Shown one piece after another: positions 23,501-34,333 of a stretch of 64,000 nt of DNA; position 1 is the stretch's first letter, and each line of letters begins with the position of its first letter. Below the pieces are notes generated by a model. The model was not told the DNA's origin and made no database searches. It worked only from the letters and a program-made list of their open reading frames with translations. The stretch comes from Mytilus californianus. Taxonomy: Eukaryota; Mollusca; Bivalvia; Mytilida; Mytilidae. Where the stretch lies: positions 121,548,771 to 121,612,770 of the forward strand of contig NW_026262581.1 of the NCBI RefSeq assembly GCF_021869535.1, in the 5' to 3' direction. Both the position numbers and the translations under genes were made by a program.

Positions 23501-26500
23501 TGTCCGTCTGTACATCCAACCATCGGTACCTCCATACGTCCCGAAATTGGTTTCCGTTCTCTAACTTTAGTTTGCCTCAACCAAATATTATGAAACATAT
23601 ACATAATGCTTATTACAAAAAAAACACAGATCAAGTTTGAATTTGGGTGGCGTCACTTTTAACTGTCTAGAGTTATGCCCCTTATTGCTGAATTTTTCGT
23701 TTCCGTTCTTTAACTTAAGTTTGCCTCAACAAAATATAAGGAAACTTATACACAAAGATTATTATCACAAAACACAGATCAAGTTTGAATTTTGGTGGTG
23801 TCACTTTTACAGTTCTAGACTTATGCTCCTTTACAAATGGAAAAAAAGCCGAATTTTTTGTTGCTATTCTGTAACTTAAGTTTGCCTCAACCAAATGTTA
23901 TGAAACTTATACACAATGCTTATTACCACAAAACTCAGATCAATTTGGATATTGTCACTTATACCGTTCTTGAGTTATGTCCCTATATAACGTTATATGC
24001 ATCATCTGTGTCCCATGGACACATTCCCCATTAATCTCTTATGACGTAAAAATTTTACGGGACAATCTAAGATGGGCAGTAATGGCGACAAATGTCCATG
24101 AGATGTATCATTGTTGATGGTGGACTATTGCACAAACAATGGGTCATGTATATATTGTATTGTAACAAACAACTGTGGATAGACAATTTGACTAGTTCTT
24201 ATGATTATAGGCTGAACTGCTCTTTGGTTGAGGCAATCCCAAACAGCTGGGGATATAGGAATCATTGAATATTTCAATATTACAGGCTTTAATTTCTCTT
24301 GATTGGTGTAGAAGCATAAGACTGATATTTTTACTTAATTTATTTCAGGCATTGAACCCTCTTGGTATTGCTGTTGCAACAGGAGAACATTGTCAAAACA
24401 GAGTAATGTTTAAACAGTTTCTGAAGGGCAAGGCTATGCAGTATTGTCAGATTGATGCCTGTAGAGTGGGTGGTGTTAATGAATGTATAGCAATTATTCT
24501 AATGGCAGCAAAATATAACAGTTAGTATATTTTCATATAATGTAGATGGGCTACTATAACAATATGAACTTCTTTGGGAAGGATATCCAGTTTCCAGAAT
24601 GACAATCAGTTTAAAAAAACTAGATTTTTCTTTTTATAAACTCAATCAAATTGATTTAAGGACTTTTTAGGATGTTTATGATAAGAATTCTGATAGTAAA
24701 ATTGAATGTGATTAAAATTTTAGATTTCAGCCCTATCATAGCAATAATTTGAAGGTGCAGAATAGTATTAACAAAGAGTATAACTTCCTTTCTAGTATAT
24801 TCCCTAGTAGACATATTTACATGCTATGAATATTTTACGATTTCAGTTCCAGTTTGTCCCCATGCTGGTGGTGTAGGTCTGTGTGAACTAGTACAACATT
24901 TATCCATATTTGACTACATATCAGTTGGTTGCTCTTTAAAAAACAGGTCTGTATACCTTATATATTGAGGATTAAGAAAATGGAGGAATATTCAAGTAAA
25001 AAATCATTTATGTTAAAGGATGACTTTGCAGATGTTTAGTAATGTGTCACTAAGGTCTACATTGTCATCATTTGATCTCTAGAGGATGTGTAAAAATCTC
25101 ATTGCAATCCTACCACATCTCCTTGTTTTATATTCAGAGTAAGCCAGTAATGGATTTCTAACAGTTACAACTGATTTTAAGTCATTGTAAAATGTTACCT
25201 TAATGGACTGATGTAAATTTCAAAAGGAAGGATTGAAGGCCAAGAAAACTTGTTAAACACCCCAGATACACACACATGTTCATTTGCCTGTCAAAGTCAG
25301 GAACCTTGTCAGCAAACTTCTTTACTTATTTATATCTGAATTATTTTTGTTCTAAAGTGAATTTGGTATGGATGGCAGATCTTTGATGGTTGTGTTATAC
25401 ATCTTGATTTGTATGTTATTTGGTCTCGTTGATGTTTACTTCACATCTCTCATTCTCGCTTAATTGAACATGAAAATTACTTAGAAGAAGGTCATTTTCT
25501 GAACTGATTTACCAAAAACCTTAACCACTATACTGTTTCACAAAAATACCCGTCAATGTCATTTGCTCTTGTCAAAAGGCATTTTGATTATTTAAGGAAA
25601 TGGTGCTTAAAATAGGTGAAAATTTTACCTTGTTTATTTGTTAGATTTTCATACAACCACTAAGTAAAAATTTATTGATATGATTAAATAAATATCTCCT
25701 TTGATTTTATTTTCAGAATGATAGAATATGCTGATCATTTACATGAACATATGGAAGCACCTGTTAAAATAAAGAATGGTTGTTACGTAGTACCTACAGT
25801 AAGTTTATGGCTTTCACAATTATTCTGCATATTGATGGAATATATCATACTGGCCAAAGTCTTTAGGCTCAAAGGAGCTTGTAACACTCATTGAGTTCAT
25901 TTGAAATTGATAGTATAAAACACAATAAAATCATCATCATCACACTATATAACTCCAGTTTTAAATAGTATTCAAAAAGAAACTGCCTTTATAACTAGTA
26001 ATGAGGTAGCTCATGATGATACTTTACCAAACACTGTCACCTGACCTTGAATTCTTTTTTATGGTCAGGCTTAGTTTACAGGATGAGGTCAGAAAATGGT
26101 ATGTGGATTGGGTTAGTTTCCAGAATGAAGTTTATTTCTCAGTTACTGTACAGTCAAAAATATTTGGTATGTAAATTGGTTGCATGGAATATATATTTGT
26201 GGTACATATGTGACTTTGACCTTGATTTCAAACACTGGTGATCAGTTAAGTTTTCAGGATGAAGTCTATTCCACAGTAACTGTACATAATAGATAAATGA
26301 TATTGGGTATGCAGATTGGTTGCGTGGAATACATTTTTGTCTTACATATGTCAAATGATCTTGACCTTAATTTTATACTCCTGTGATCAGGTTAAGTTTC
26401 AGGAATAGGTCTTTTCCTCTGTAACTATAAATGACAGCTTAGCTCTATTTGGTATGAGTATTGGTTTCAAGGAGCAAATGTTCATTTGACATATGTCTTT

Positions 26501-26811
26501 TGGCCTTGAAAGTTCAATTTTGCTATTAAAATTCTAATATTGCAGCCAGCAAGACATTTGAGTTTGTCAACTACTTGCAAGAAACATAGATAAGTAAGAG
26601 CTGTCTCATGGGCAAGAAAAACATTTTGTACATGCATAATGAATGTTGCCACTAACGTTAAAAGGTTTCATTATTTCATCTTTTGATATCATTTCAGGTT
26701 CCAGGATATTTGGTTGGTGTTAAAGAAGAAGCCATTAAACAGTTTGAATATCCAATGGGAAGTGAGTGGCAGAGAATGTTTGCTGATGGTACATTTGAAC
26801 CTGATGTGTAA
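8582..26811 (+). CDS. ENOSF1: ENOSF1-like L-fuconate dehydratase, paralogue 1 (16 exons, complete)
   Basis: Enolase-superfamily enzyme related to human ENOSF1 and bacterial L-fuconate dehydratase, which dehydrate sugar acids. Exons: 8582-8668, exon 2 (9921-10023, 10737-10839 or 10867-10969), 14763-14878, 16848-16934, 17753-17779, 18816-18856, 19491-19522, 20145-20183, 20830-20912, 21190-21224, 21925-22012, 22973-23107, 24349-24520, 24847-24946, 25717-25798, 26698-26811 (TAA). All introns are GT-AG and phases close; the product is 446 residues, close to human length. The catalytic set is intact: Lys219/Lys221 (FKMKVG), metal ligands Asp249 (MVDANQ), Glu275 (WIEEP) and Glu304 (ATGEHC), and the Asp327 (QIDACR)/His354 (CPHAGG) pair. 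Several exons are tiny (27, 32, 35, 39 nt). No mitochondrial targeting peptide is obvious. Exon 2 is present three times; exon 12 is preceded by a retroelement end and followed by degraded copies of its own tail. Substrate is inferred from the family. Confidence 0.96.
9921..10023 (+). CDS. ENOSF1-1 alternative exon 2, version A
   Basis: 103 nt encoding 34 residues plus 1 nt, beginning [16 protein letters not shown] and ending FTVGRGTHI. It has a good acceptor (TTATTTTCAG) and the donor GGTATT. It enters in phase 0 from exon 1 and leaves in phase 1 into exon 3 at 14763. It corresponds to the PDYS..YV...TD segment of ENOSF1 in the N-terminal capping domain. It differs from versions B and C mainly at its start (HKS) and middle (SEIEGRGM). 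Confidence 0.88.
10050..10110 (+). pseudogene. Degenerate partial duplicate of exon 2A 3' end
   Basis: About 60 bp repeating the last third of exon 2A plus its donor-side intron (GACATTCATTGTTGG; TTAAGCATGATATG), with an in-frame TGA and a broken donor (ATAGATG instead of ATAGGTA). It has no acceptor of its own. I read it as a decayed tandem duplication of the exon end. Confidence 0.7.
10737..10839 (+). CDS. ENOSF1-1 alternative exon 2, version B
   Basis: 103 nt, 34 residues plus 1 nt, starting [16 protein letters not shown] and ending FTAGKGTEI. The acceptor is TATTTTCAG and the donor GGTACA. It has the same phases as versions A and C and no stop codon, with conserved PD.S, YVT, TDS and G.GT positions, so it looks under selection. 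Its donor is followed after only 27 bp by the start of version C. Whether it is spliced into mRNA needs transcript data. Confidence 0.85.
10867..10969 (+). CDS. ENOSF1-1 alternative exon 2, version C
   Basis: 103 nt, 34 residues plus 1 nt, starting [16 protein letters not shown] and ending FTAGRGTHI. The acceptor is CTTTATTGCAG and the donor GGTACA. It is open in the exon 2 frame, phase 0 to 1. A different frame is also open across B, the 27-bp gap and most of C, but that frame destroys the conserved residues. Version C is the copy most like the single exon 2 of paralogue 2 (APDYSC shared). Confidence 0.85.
11471..11526 (+). repeat. (GTC)n microsatellite
   Basis: Near-perfect GTC triplets, about 18 repeats, just inside the left end of the 2.9-kb element. 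The inverted copy at 60160-60210 carries the matching GAC run, so the microsatellite belongs to the element. Confidence 0.9.
11560..12150 (+). repeat. 161-bp tandem repeat, about four units
   Basis: Units share GACAATAACTTGTGTGTAAG, AGGAATTAGGGGCCAAAAA and ACCACAAAGGGAAGG, with a spacing near 161 bp. Part of the internal array of the 2.9-kb element; related but fewer units lie at 59830-60140. Confidence 0.85.
12335..12560 (+). repeat. 35-bp minisatellite, about six units
   Basis: Unit of the form CAATTGCACAGTATTGCACA plus ATAGCAAGAAATCTT, period 35 bp. It sits between the 161-bp array and the 126/135-bp satellite. I did not find this block in the inverted copy, so array content differs between copies. 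Confidence 0.88.
12600..14120 (+). repeat. 126/135-bp satellite with higher-order structure
   Basis: The anchor TTTGATATGCTGAATCTAA or its variants recurs at about 12631, 12766, 12901, 13027, 13162, 13298, 13433, 13559, 13685, 13820, 13957 and 14082. Units fall into sequence classes, and the class marked GCC(G/A)AATCTAACCGTG recurs at 12766, 13298 and 13820, giving a four-unit higher-order repeat of about 522-532 bp. Both unit lengths are multiples of 3, so long spurious reading frames stay open on both strands. Confidence 0.9.
14951..15097 (+). repeat. Dispersed repeat (GCCTATAATTGCTTA family)
   Basis: Shares TTTTCTCATTGTTGA, ACGGTTGCCTATAATTGCTT and CTCATTGGCAATCATA with 35107-35240 and, more diverged, 51183-51322; part of it is inverted at 40560-40635. 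At 35.1 kb it lies just downstream of a LINE-like fragment, so it may be the 3' UTR of that LINE; this is unproven. Confidence 0.7.
15176..15969. mobile_element. Non-autonomous hAT-like element, 794 bp
   Basis: Ends TAGGGATTTCAA... and ...TTGACATCCCTA are inverted and fit the hAT tip consensus (C/T)AGGGATGTCAA. It is flanked by GTTAAATG (15168-15175) and GTTAAAAG (15970-15977), an 8-bp target duplication with one mismatch, the hAT length. No transposase ORF is visible. It lies in ENOSF1-1 intron 3. Confidence 0.8.
16202..16488. mobile_element. Short repeat with TATGCCCCAC ... GTGGGGCAT ends
   Basis: Starts TATGCCCCACCTAGGGGCAT, has a CCGT/TCGT microsatellite-like block (16240-16285), and ends GTGGGGCATCC plus TATGGACACATTC. 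The termini and the GGACACATTC tail recur at 23458-24030. Lies in ENOSF1-1 intron 3. Confidence 0.65.
21606..21647 (+). ncRNA. Hammerhead ribozyme motif in a dispersed repeat
   Basis: Complete small hammerhead layout: stem I GGTCA (21606-21610) pairs with TGGCT (21643-21647); core CTGATGA (21611-21617); stem II GTC/GAC closing loop TTATGTA; GAAA (21631-21634); a two-pair stem III (AC...GT) with loop GCGC; and the cleavage triplet GTC ending at 21642. Known small metazoan hammerheads in retrozymes and Penelope-like elements have the same very short stem III and are reported to work best as dimers. Here ACGCGCGT is palindromic, which would suit dimer formation. It sits in ENOSF1-1 intron 10 inside a repeat of about 21540-21690. 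Activity is not shown. Confidence 0.8.
22551..22949 (+). mobile_element. 5'-truncated RT-element tail next to ENOSF1-1 exon 12
   Basis: Matches the 3' non-coding tail at about 1500-1895 (GGCTAGAGGTATAGGGGGAG; TTTGACACATTCCCC) and ends at the same CCATTCTCAATTTTA. It stops only about 23 bp before the exon 12 acceptor, so it supplies most of the sequence where a branch point would lie. Confidence 0.85.
23216..23362 (+). pseudogene. Two degraded copies of the exon 12 3' end (paralogue 1)
   Basis: 23218-23275 and 23300-23355 repeat the last 45-60 bp of exon 12 (ATTGAGGAACCCACAAATCC and onward) with substitutions, an in-frame TAA (GATGTTTAAAG) and altered donors. They follow the true donor at 23108. 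They cannot encode the product and look like decayed tandem duplications of the exon end. Confidence 0.78.
23458..24030. mobile_element. Repeat element with internal tandem units (ENOSF1-1 intron 12)
   Basis: Starts TATGCCCGGTCATAGCGGAG, ends CCCATGGACACATTCCCC, and contains three to four units of about 150 bp marked by AAGTTTGCCTCAACCAAAT and CACAAAACACAGATCAA. It has the same kind of ends as 16202-16488 but a different internal array. Confidence 0.7.
26050..26480 (+). repeat. Degenerate tandem repeat, about 160-bp units (ENOSF1-1 intron 15)
   Basis: Two to three diverged units sharing GGTATGTAAATTGGTTGCATG, TACATATGT, TGACCTTGA and AGTTTTCAGGATGAAG. Related degenerate units recur at 28000-28260, just past the gene. 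Confidence 0.65.
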
Positions 26812-27818
26812 TTGACTTCAATCTGATGTGTAGTTTTAACTACTGTAATATAAAAGACTAAAGTTGACTGTTTGATCTCTTTATATTCAGTCAACTTTTG
26901 GTTGATTATAATTTCTGTTATAACAGATACAGACAGCCTTTAGCTCATTTTATGTTTTATGTCTCAGAAACATAGATTGTTGATATTTTTCATATGGCAT
27001 TTTTAACCTTTTTTATAATATTATCCAATTTGAAATTGTGCAATACACATTAAATCAGACTGTAGTTTACACTAGGTAAAATAGCATTACATCTTTTGAA
27101 TTTATAGGTTTAATCAATGTTTAAAAGATATATGGAAATACTTGAAATAATACAGTGTCACATTTCATTTTAAGTACATGCATAAATTTAAAAAGATTAG
27201 TAACCAGGCAAATTAAACAGACATCAAATTCAGATTAAGTTTTATACAGGTAGAAACATTGTGAATTACTGCAAATCTTTTCAGCAGTATTATTTAGGGA
27301 ACAGTTAAGACCTTATTTAAAATTACTTTGGAAAAGCTTTTTTCTTTGAAAATTTTAATTCGTATAAAGCAAACTTGACTGTATTCATGGTCAGCATTAC
27401 ACAGTTGAGTGGTTTAAGCTTCTTTCAGCCTCTTGGTACTTAATTTTGTTCTAAATCATCCATAATTATATCTGACTGTATTTACCAAGTTGCTGCCATA
27501 GTTATTTTATTTTTGAATGCCTACTTTTTTGGGAGAATTCCATCATTATGTAAACCATATTCTTTATGAGGTATGTAATCATTTTTATAAATTAAGTTAT
27601 GGGATAAGAGTTTGCCATATTTATACAGAAAGGGGCTAACAAATTATGGATTGATTTTGTTTTTGTTTGGTGAAGGAAACTTTGATTTAAAGATTATGCA
27701 ATAGTATAGTTTCATTATACCCTGTAACAGATGCATTTTTTTTTTCCCGTAATATACAGAGGTTGTTGTTGATTGTTATTAATTATTTATTTTTATATGA
27801 AATTTTTACACGAATCAA

Positions 27819-27824
27819 AATAAA
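27819..27824 (+). terminator. Candidate polyadenylation signal of ENOSF1-1
   Basis: AATAAA about 1.0 kb after the stop codon, followed by a T-rich stretch. The intervening AT-rich 3' UTR shows no other gene. This is the best-looking hexamer in that stretch, but the 3' end is not demonstrated. Confidence 0.45.
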
Positions 27825-28344
27825 CAATAATATATTTATTGGTGTAGCTTTATTTCAGTGATTCTAGAGTGAAAATGAGAGCTGTTTGATCTTGTTTTTT
27901 AAGACTCTGTCTCTATTAAGCCTGCATGATCCTGCATGTAAGATGTGATTCAGGTATTCCTTTGAAGGTCAAAAATGGGTATTATGTGGACAAGTATGAG
28001 TTGATCCATCTGACATATGTAAGGTAACCATGACCCCACTTTCATTTCACTGGTCAGGTTATGTTTTCAGAGTATCAGTATACATGTATGTCTATCTGAT
28101 ATGTCATGTGGCCTTTGCCTCACTTTCACACTGCAATGTTAAGATTGGGTTAACATGATTAGGTCTGTTCCTCTGTAGCAGCTGTAGCTATGAATGACAT
28201 GTCAACAATATTTGGTATGTATATTTGTTCTGACAAGTATAGGTCTGTCTGCCATACATCAGATGTCTGTGTAATGATATGTTTACTAGTCTTGGAACAT
28301 TTAAAGAGATACCCTCTTTTGATGCTGTAAATGTCTATATTTAT

Positions 28345-30190
28345 TTTTTTTTTTTGCTCACCTTAAGCTCATCTCATCACTTGGCATACATCTGTCGTCC
28401 AGTGCCTGGTGTAAAACAAAATTCTCCTCTGAAACTAATGGGCCAATTTAAATCAAACTTGACACAATCATTCATGGTATATGTAGTTAAAAATATGTCT
28501 GATACCAACCAACATGGGCGACAAGACTTAAAAAAAAAAGAAAATAGGGGTAAAATAAAATGCAAGTTTATCTTATAAATCATTAAATAGGATAAAGAAA
28601 ATCTGACAGGAACAGAAATGTTCAAAATGTCAAGATCTACTTTCTGCCTTATTGAACAAAATTGCCATAAAAAGTCATTAGAGCTATTACCTTCAGTATC
28701 CTTCTATCCATCTATTGTCATAAACTTTTTAAAAATAATTCTCCTTTGAAACAACCAGGCAAAATGAAACTAAACTTTGTTCCTTGGGGAATTGAGTTCA
28801 AAATTTGTGTCCAGGGATTTGATCCATTAACAATTTTAGCCTCTGTTTCCAAAAATAAAACATAGGGGTAAAATGCAGGTTTTGACTTATATCTCAAAAA
28901 CTAAAGCAGTTTGAGCAATCTGACATGGGTAAAATAATCAGCAGGTCAAGGTCTATATCCTATGGAATTTTCAGAAAAATCAGACAATCCAATTTTTGTT
29001 GATGTAGAAACTGTAGCAGAAAAAGTGAATTTTTAAGCCATAAAACAATTATCAAAATAAGATCTACTAATAAGTCAGCATGGCCGATATTGTCAATGAT
29101 AACTTATATGAGTTATTGCCCTTGAAAGACAATTTTACATATTTTTGTGTTTTTGGTACAATTTTGTATAGAGATAGTAAGAACTTGATCACAGCAAAAT
29201 TGTTATGTGAATAATGGCTGAAATCATCAATTGACACATTGTAGGAGTAATTGCCCTTAAAAGACAATGTAACCATTTTTTGTGTATTTTGCAGAAACTA
29301 TAATATATAGAGAAAAATTGTAAAATGCAAAATTATCACCAAAATAGGATCTACAAATAAATCAGTTTGATAGAAATTGTCAATTTAGCCTCTTAAAAGA
29401 ATGAAATGCCTTCTGCCTGTTATCTCGAAAACTAAAACAGATAGTTAGAAACTGTGAACAGCAAATATTATCACCAATAAAAAATCTTCAAAATGCTAAA
29501 ATTGACTGAAATCATTGGATGAGTCCTTAAAGAGGTTATTGGTCTTCTTTAACTACTTTTTACTTATTTCAAGATTTTGCCTATTATCTCAAAAACTATA
29601 AGAGATAGGTAGAAACTATAAACAAAAGTAAGCGAATCAGGTTTGAAGGAGTCTCTTGTGGTTTTTTTCAAGAAACTAATTTTAGAGACCAACTGTGCTT
29701 ATAAGCAAAAGTTATCATCTGGGCAAGACCTACAAATAATTCAACATGTCCGAAATAGCCAGCCAACTTCTAGTTATTGCCCTTGAATGAATGATGATTT
29801 TTACCCATATTTGTGTGTGTTTTTTTTTTTGGTCTGTTTTTTTTTTTCTGGGTGGGAGGAACTATATTTGATACAGAGAAACTGTAATTATCAAAAATAA
29901 TCAGCAGAACAAGACCTTATTAATGTCAATATGGCTGAAATTGTCATTCAACTCCTTGTAGAAGTTATTGCCTTTGAATGCTGATTTTTACCCATTTTTG
30001 GTGTTTTTGGTGGAAACTAAAATGAAACTAAAAAAAAAAAAAAAATTAACAGCAGGATAATTTCTAAACAATGTCACACAGCAGAAATGATAAGTGGAGT
30101 CTTTAAAGGAGTTAGTGCCCTTGAATTATGATTTTTACCTTTTGTATTTTAACTTTGCCAGAAGTGATTGGATATATTCTGATTGCATTA
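28345..30190 (+). repeat. Degenerate tandem-repeat tract, about 1.8 kb
   Basis: Opens TTTTTTGCTCACCTTAAG, then many diverged units of roughly 130-170 bp sharing AAAACTATA..AGAT, GAAACTGTAA, TCAA(T/C)ATGGC(T/C)GAAAT and GTTATTGCCCTTGAA. There is no stable ORF and I found no element ends beyond the left boundary. It fills the first part of the interval between the two ENOSF1 genes. Confidence 0.7.
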
Positions 30191-31140
30191 ATATTGTATC
30201 AATTCTATGCAAAAATGCAATGTGAGCCTTACAGGTTCTTTAGATCCTCTAGTTTAATAACAATAACATTTTTAAAAGTTTTAATTTAAGATTTTTGCAA
30301 CTGGATATTTAATACCAAGCCATCATCATCCTCATTATACAGTATCTGAAAAAAACATAACTTAACATCAAAGCATTGTTGACCTTTAACTTACATTATC
30401 CAAAAAACTGATGTAATCACAAAAACTTATGACTAATGGCTAATTTACATGGGGTCATAGGGAGATAAACCTCCTCAAAAGGACATGGAAACCTTACAAT
30501 CATTCAATATTGACCAGGAACTATGAAATTGAGGTAAAGGATAGATGAACCCAATCAAAAGATTATGTGCAAATTACCAATACTCTATACACAAAATAGC
30601 ATTCTACTGTATAACTTACAGTATAACAGACCTCAACATACAACATAATGTTGGTCACTGAACCTAGGAGTGAGATCAAGGTCAGACTAACTTTATTTGG
30701 CAGGCATGTATTCATTGCAATGAGTTATATATACCAAAGAAAGTTGTCCTATTACTCATTACAGAGATAATATATATATAGAAGTGTATGTGTCTCTGCT
30801 CATAATTACTCGAAAAATGATTGTGCACTTAAAAAAATACAGTTTGTTAAGTCACTAAACCAGGAAAATAAGATCAAAGACAATGGACATATGCCAGATG
30901 GGAACTTAAGATCATAAGGCATCTGTATGCAAGGTATGAATTATCCAGCTCTTTTACCTTCTGATATACAAAGCTTTAAACAAATATTATACATTTGCTG
31001 CTGGATTAAAAGCATCCTTATGTATGACAAAAATGTATGAATTTGGGTTGATTATCATATTTTACAATTTGATGGCAACTTTATACAAAGTTGTTCTACT
31101 AAAACTCATTAACTGTATAATGGTTGAAAAACAAACCAAA
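30191..31140. other. Intergenic, weakly repetitive, no gene seen
   Basis: Two diverged copies of a block of about 180 bp (GTCACTGAACCTAGGAGTGA near 30655; GTCACTAAACCAGGAAAATA near 30852) are visible. I found no exon-like sequence and no RNA gene. Confidence 0.5.
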
Positions 31141-31145
31141 CACTC

Positions 31146-31420
31146 ACAGGAAGCACTTTGTGTTTGTACCAGCTGACAAAGCAGCTAGTAATAAAGGTGC
31201 ATACCTACTACTTCTACTGAAGAAAAGATCCTAGGTGAACAATTTTAATTAATAACTGAACTGAAAACTATTACTGAACTTCACAAGTATTGGCTTCTTT
31301 GATCATACAAGAAAGCATACAAATTTTATTTTTTTTATTGTTACAATTTAAAAATTTGTAACAAAAGGCTAACCACTAAACTTAATGTTTATCTATTCTT
31401 ATTGAAACAAACAAACAAGC
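31146..31420 (+). pseudogene. Decayed N-terminal fragment of the RT element
   Basis: HFVFVPADKAASN is followed, across stops, by LHK, KKAYKFYF and CNKRLTTKLNVYL. In related elements as I remember them these correspond to FVFVPADKAANN, KLHK.PYKFRFI and CTTKLLS. It carries the part of the ORF that the fragments at 0.6 and 36.8 kb lack. It is badly mutated, with no functional frame. Confidence 0.6.
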
Positions 31421-31687
31421 AATATGTATAATATAATCTAGAAGTAAATGATCTTGTCTTATTGTCCAAAGATTACCAATTAGTCCAATTTGAAAAAGTT
31501 CTCCAAAGTCTGAGGTTAGTATAATCAACAGAAAAAATGAGATAAAAAGTTAATATAATCCAGTTAAAGCTTATATAAACCCCAAAGTATTATTTCAGAA
31601 ATAGGGTATTATTGTAAATATATTTAAAAAGAATTGTGGAGTATACATCGATGAAACAGCAACTAAATAAATTATGCACTAACATTG

Positions 31688-33534
31688 GCCTACTTCAATT
31701 CGTCCAACTCAGGTTAGTAGAGTCTGTCGAGTTTACTCGACTGACAATTGAACCCCCAAGTTTGACCTTTTGAACCTACCCTAGTTAACTAGACATCAAC
31801 CCTGGGTAGGGGCAGGTTTAGTAGAGTTTCAAAATGGCGTCAAGCAGCTCTAGCAAAGAAAAGTATGATACAATTAAAAACCAATTGTTCAGAGAACAAT
31901 TGAAGGTCTTTCCACAGCAATTTTTAAATTGAAAAGAAGCTAGTTCGTGTTTACTCAAAGTTAAAATTGGCATCTTATCGTCAGTTTCTTCACACTGATG
32001 CAATAAATAAGTGGTTTCTATATATTTCTGAGTGAAATAAGGGAGATAATTAGCTACTTCTGGTGAAGTAAATGTCACTTCCAGTCTCATATAATAGTTT
32101 CTTTCACATTGATTCCAAAAATATATAGTTTCTATATACTTTTGCTTGTAAACCAGGAGATAATTGGCCACTTCCGGTTTATCGAAAGTCATTTCTAGTC
32201 TTCAGTGATAAGTTAATGTATTAAAATTACAAAATATATGGATTCCGAGTACTTTTCCATGAAAAAAGTGCAAAAATGGCTACTTCCGGTTTTCTCAAGG
32301 TCACTCCCGGTTGTCATTTTTCAAGGTCATATGTCATCCAACCTTTTGTAAAAGGTCATATGGCTTTATAATGAACCAAGTTGAAGTAATAATCAATTAA
32401 CCTTATAATTGGACATTTCAGGGGCACTTACTCCTATAAGATGCATTAGATTGTTTCAGACCAAATGTAACATATCTTCATTACAATAAAGCAAACATTT
32501 TGCACTTGTTGTTTCATATATATCTTTAAAAGTGTTTGAGAAAATGCAAAAACAAGGAAAAGTCAAAATTGAGAACTTGACCTTGACCTTTGACCTTGAC
32601 CTCATTTTCTAAGTTAGGACCTAGGGATCTCAAATAAAAAGATTCCAGGGTTATACAGTTAATGGTTTATGAGTTAAAAAAACATACCAACAAATTTATT
32701 TGGTAAAGGTCGATAACTCCTTTTAAATTTCATCGAATCGCTTCGATCCAAATTAGCCAAAATTTCCTGAGGATTAACGAACAATTTAGAAAAAGAATTT
32801 TGTCAATATCTTTTTTTGTTACGAAGTAGATGCACACACTTGATAAACAGTGAATAGGGAGATAACTCTTACAAAGAAAATTGTTCGGCTTAGAATGGGT
32901 GAAAATAAAAAGCGCATAAACTGTATGATACTATAGAAGAAATATCTTAGTGACATATTGCGAAACAAAAATTTTACGCGATAAAAAAATTTGGCGAAAG
33001 AAAAAAATAATAATCAGAACAAATACAATAGGTCTTTCCACAGAAAAGTGGAAAGACCTAAATAACCAAAATTTTACAAAATACAACTGGAGAAAGGGGC
33101 TGTTATTGAAATTTAGTTTTTTGTTGTTTTTTTGGCATTAAATAAATATTTTTCGTGTGTAAATACCTTCGGTGATGTTTATAGAGCAGAGAAAAAAAGA
33201 TATTTTCTTGATTTTGAGTTACGAAGAGTAAGATGTGAATATATTACGCCAATCCATTCTCATTACTTAAAATGAATAAAATGACCTGGTAAGAACTGGA
33301 AATGAATAAATGATAGAAGTTCTTTAATATAATAAATTTACAAATTTGAACATAAAATTGTTTATTATCGACGTCAATAAAAAGAAAATTAACAACTGCT
33401 GCCGTATTTATAGCCACCATTTTGAGAGTCAACTCGAGAAGAGTTTTCACTTCAATTCGGGAAGGGTGCGCACATGCGCATGAACACTGATTTTATAACT
33501 CTAGTCAACCAGAGTTGGACGAATCGAAGTAGGC
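31688..33534. mobile_element. 1.85-kb terminal-inverted-repeat DNA element
   Basis: Left end 31688-31723 (GCCTACTTCAATTCGTCCAA...) and right end 33498-33534 (...TTGGACGAATCGAAGTAGGC) are inverted copies over about 36 bp with few mismatches. The interior has two to three 95-120-bp repeats with CACTTCCGGTT (31960-32310) and a perfect 12-bp hairpin (AGGTCTTTCCAC/GTGGAAAGACCT, 33030-33059). No transposase frame survives. A possible ATTG target duplication is ambiguous. Confidence 0.8.
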
Positions 33535-33598
33535 AATTGATTTACACATATTTACATCTATTTTCAACAAAGTATCTAACAGATAATAATTATTAATG

Positions 33599-33758
33599 AC
33601 ACAATACACAACAACCAGATTGGAGTAGAGAGTAAGTCTGGTACAAAGAGAGATAACTCTAATTTAATGGATAACATGACACAATACACAACAACCAGAT
33701 TGGAGTAGAGAGTCAGTCTGGTGTACAAAGAGAGATAACTCTAATTTAATGGATAACA
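33599..33758 (+). repeat. Two-copy tandem duplication, about 78 bp
   Basis: ACACAATACACAACAACCAG to CTCTAATTTAATGGATAAC appears twice almost identically, so the duplication is recent. No coding content. Confidence 0.9.
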
Positions 33759-33796
33759 AAACACAAGTTCAAACAAGATTCAGTCACAGATACTGT

Positions 33797-33902
33797 GACT
33801 CTTTTCACAAAAAATCTTACGATTAAAATCGATCGTAAGTTATACTGAAATGTGTATGACTTTACGAGTATTTTTACTCTTAACATTTTTTGTGAAAAGA
33901 GC
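33797..33902. repeat. Hairpin element, 19-bp arms
   Basis: GACTCTTTTCACAAAAAAT (33797-33815) and ATTTTTTGTGAAAAGAGCC (33884-33902) are inverted copies enclosing a smaller imperfect palindrome (TTACGATTAAAATCGATCGTAA). MITE-like, about 430 bp upstream of ENOSF1-2. Confidence 0.75.
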
Positions 33903-34333
33903 CGCAGATTCTTATCTATTGAACATATCACCTGTATAATATATCTTCCAATGACTTGATATCTAATTACACTGGTTGTCCAGACTCCCAACTGAGATCA
34001 ACTGAAATAACAGCTATAAAACTCGGCCTTTTCGGGGCGGCAATCTGAGGTGAATGAATAGGGCGAACTTGAAAAAGGGCGAAAGAACATAAATTATACG
34101 AACGTTGGCGTAACTCTGTCAATTTTAAACTGTAACACATGATCCCGTGTTTAATTAGCATTTTGGGATGATTAAAAAATTACTACGAAAGAGTCTTTTG
34201 ACAGTTTAGTGATCATAATGATACAGTTAATCAAAGGGAAGTATTTTACTGAAAGGGTACGAGAGTAAGTATTGATACGGGGTTAATATACAGGACGGAC
34301 CAGACCAACCGGCTAAAATTTTATCATAAAAAA

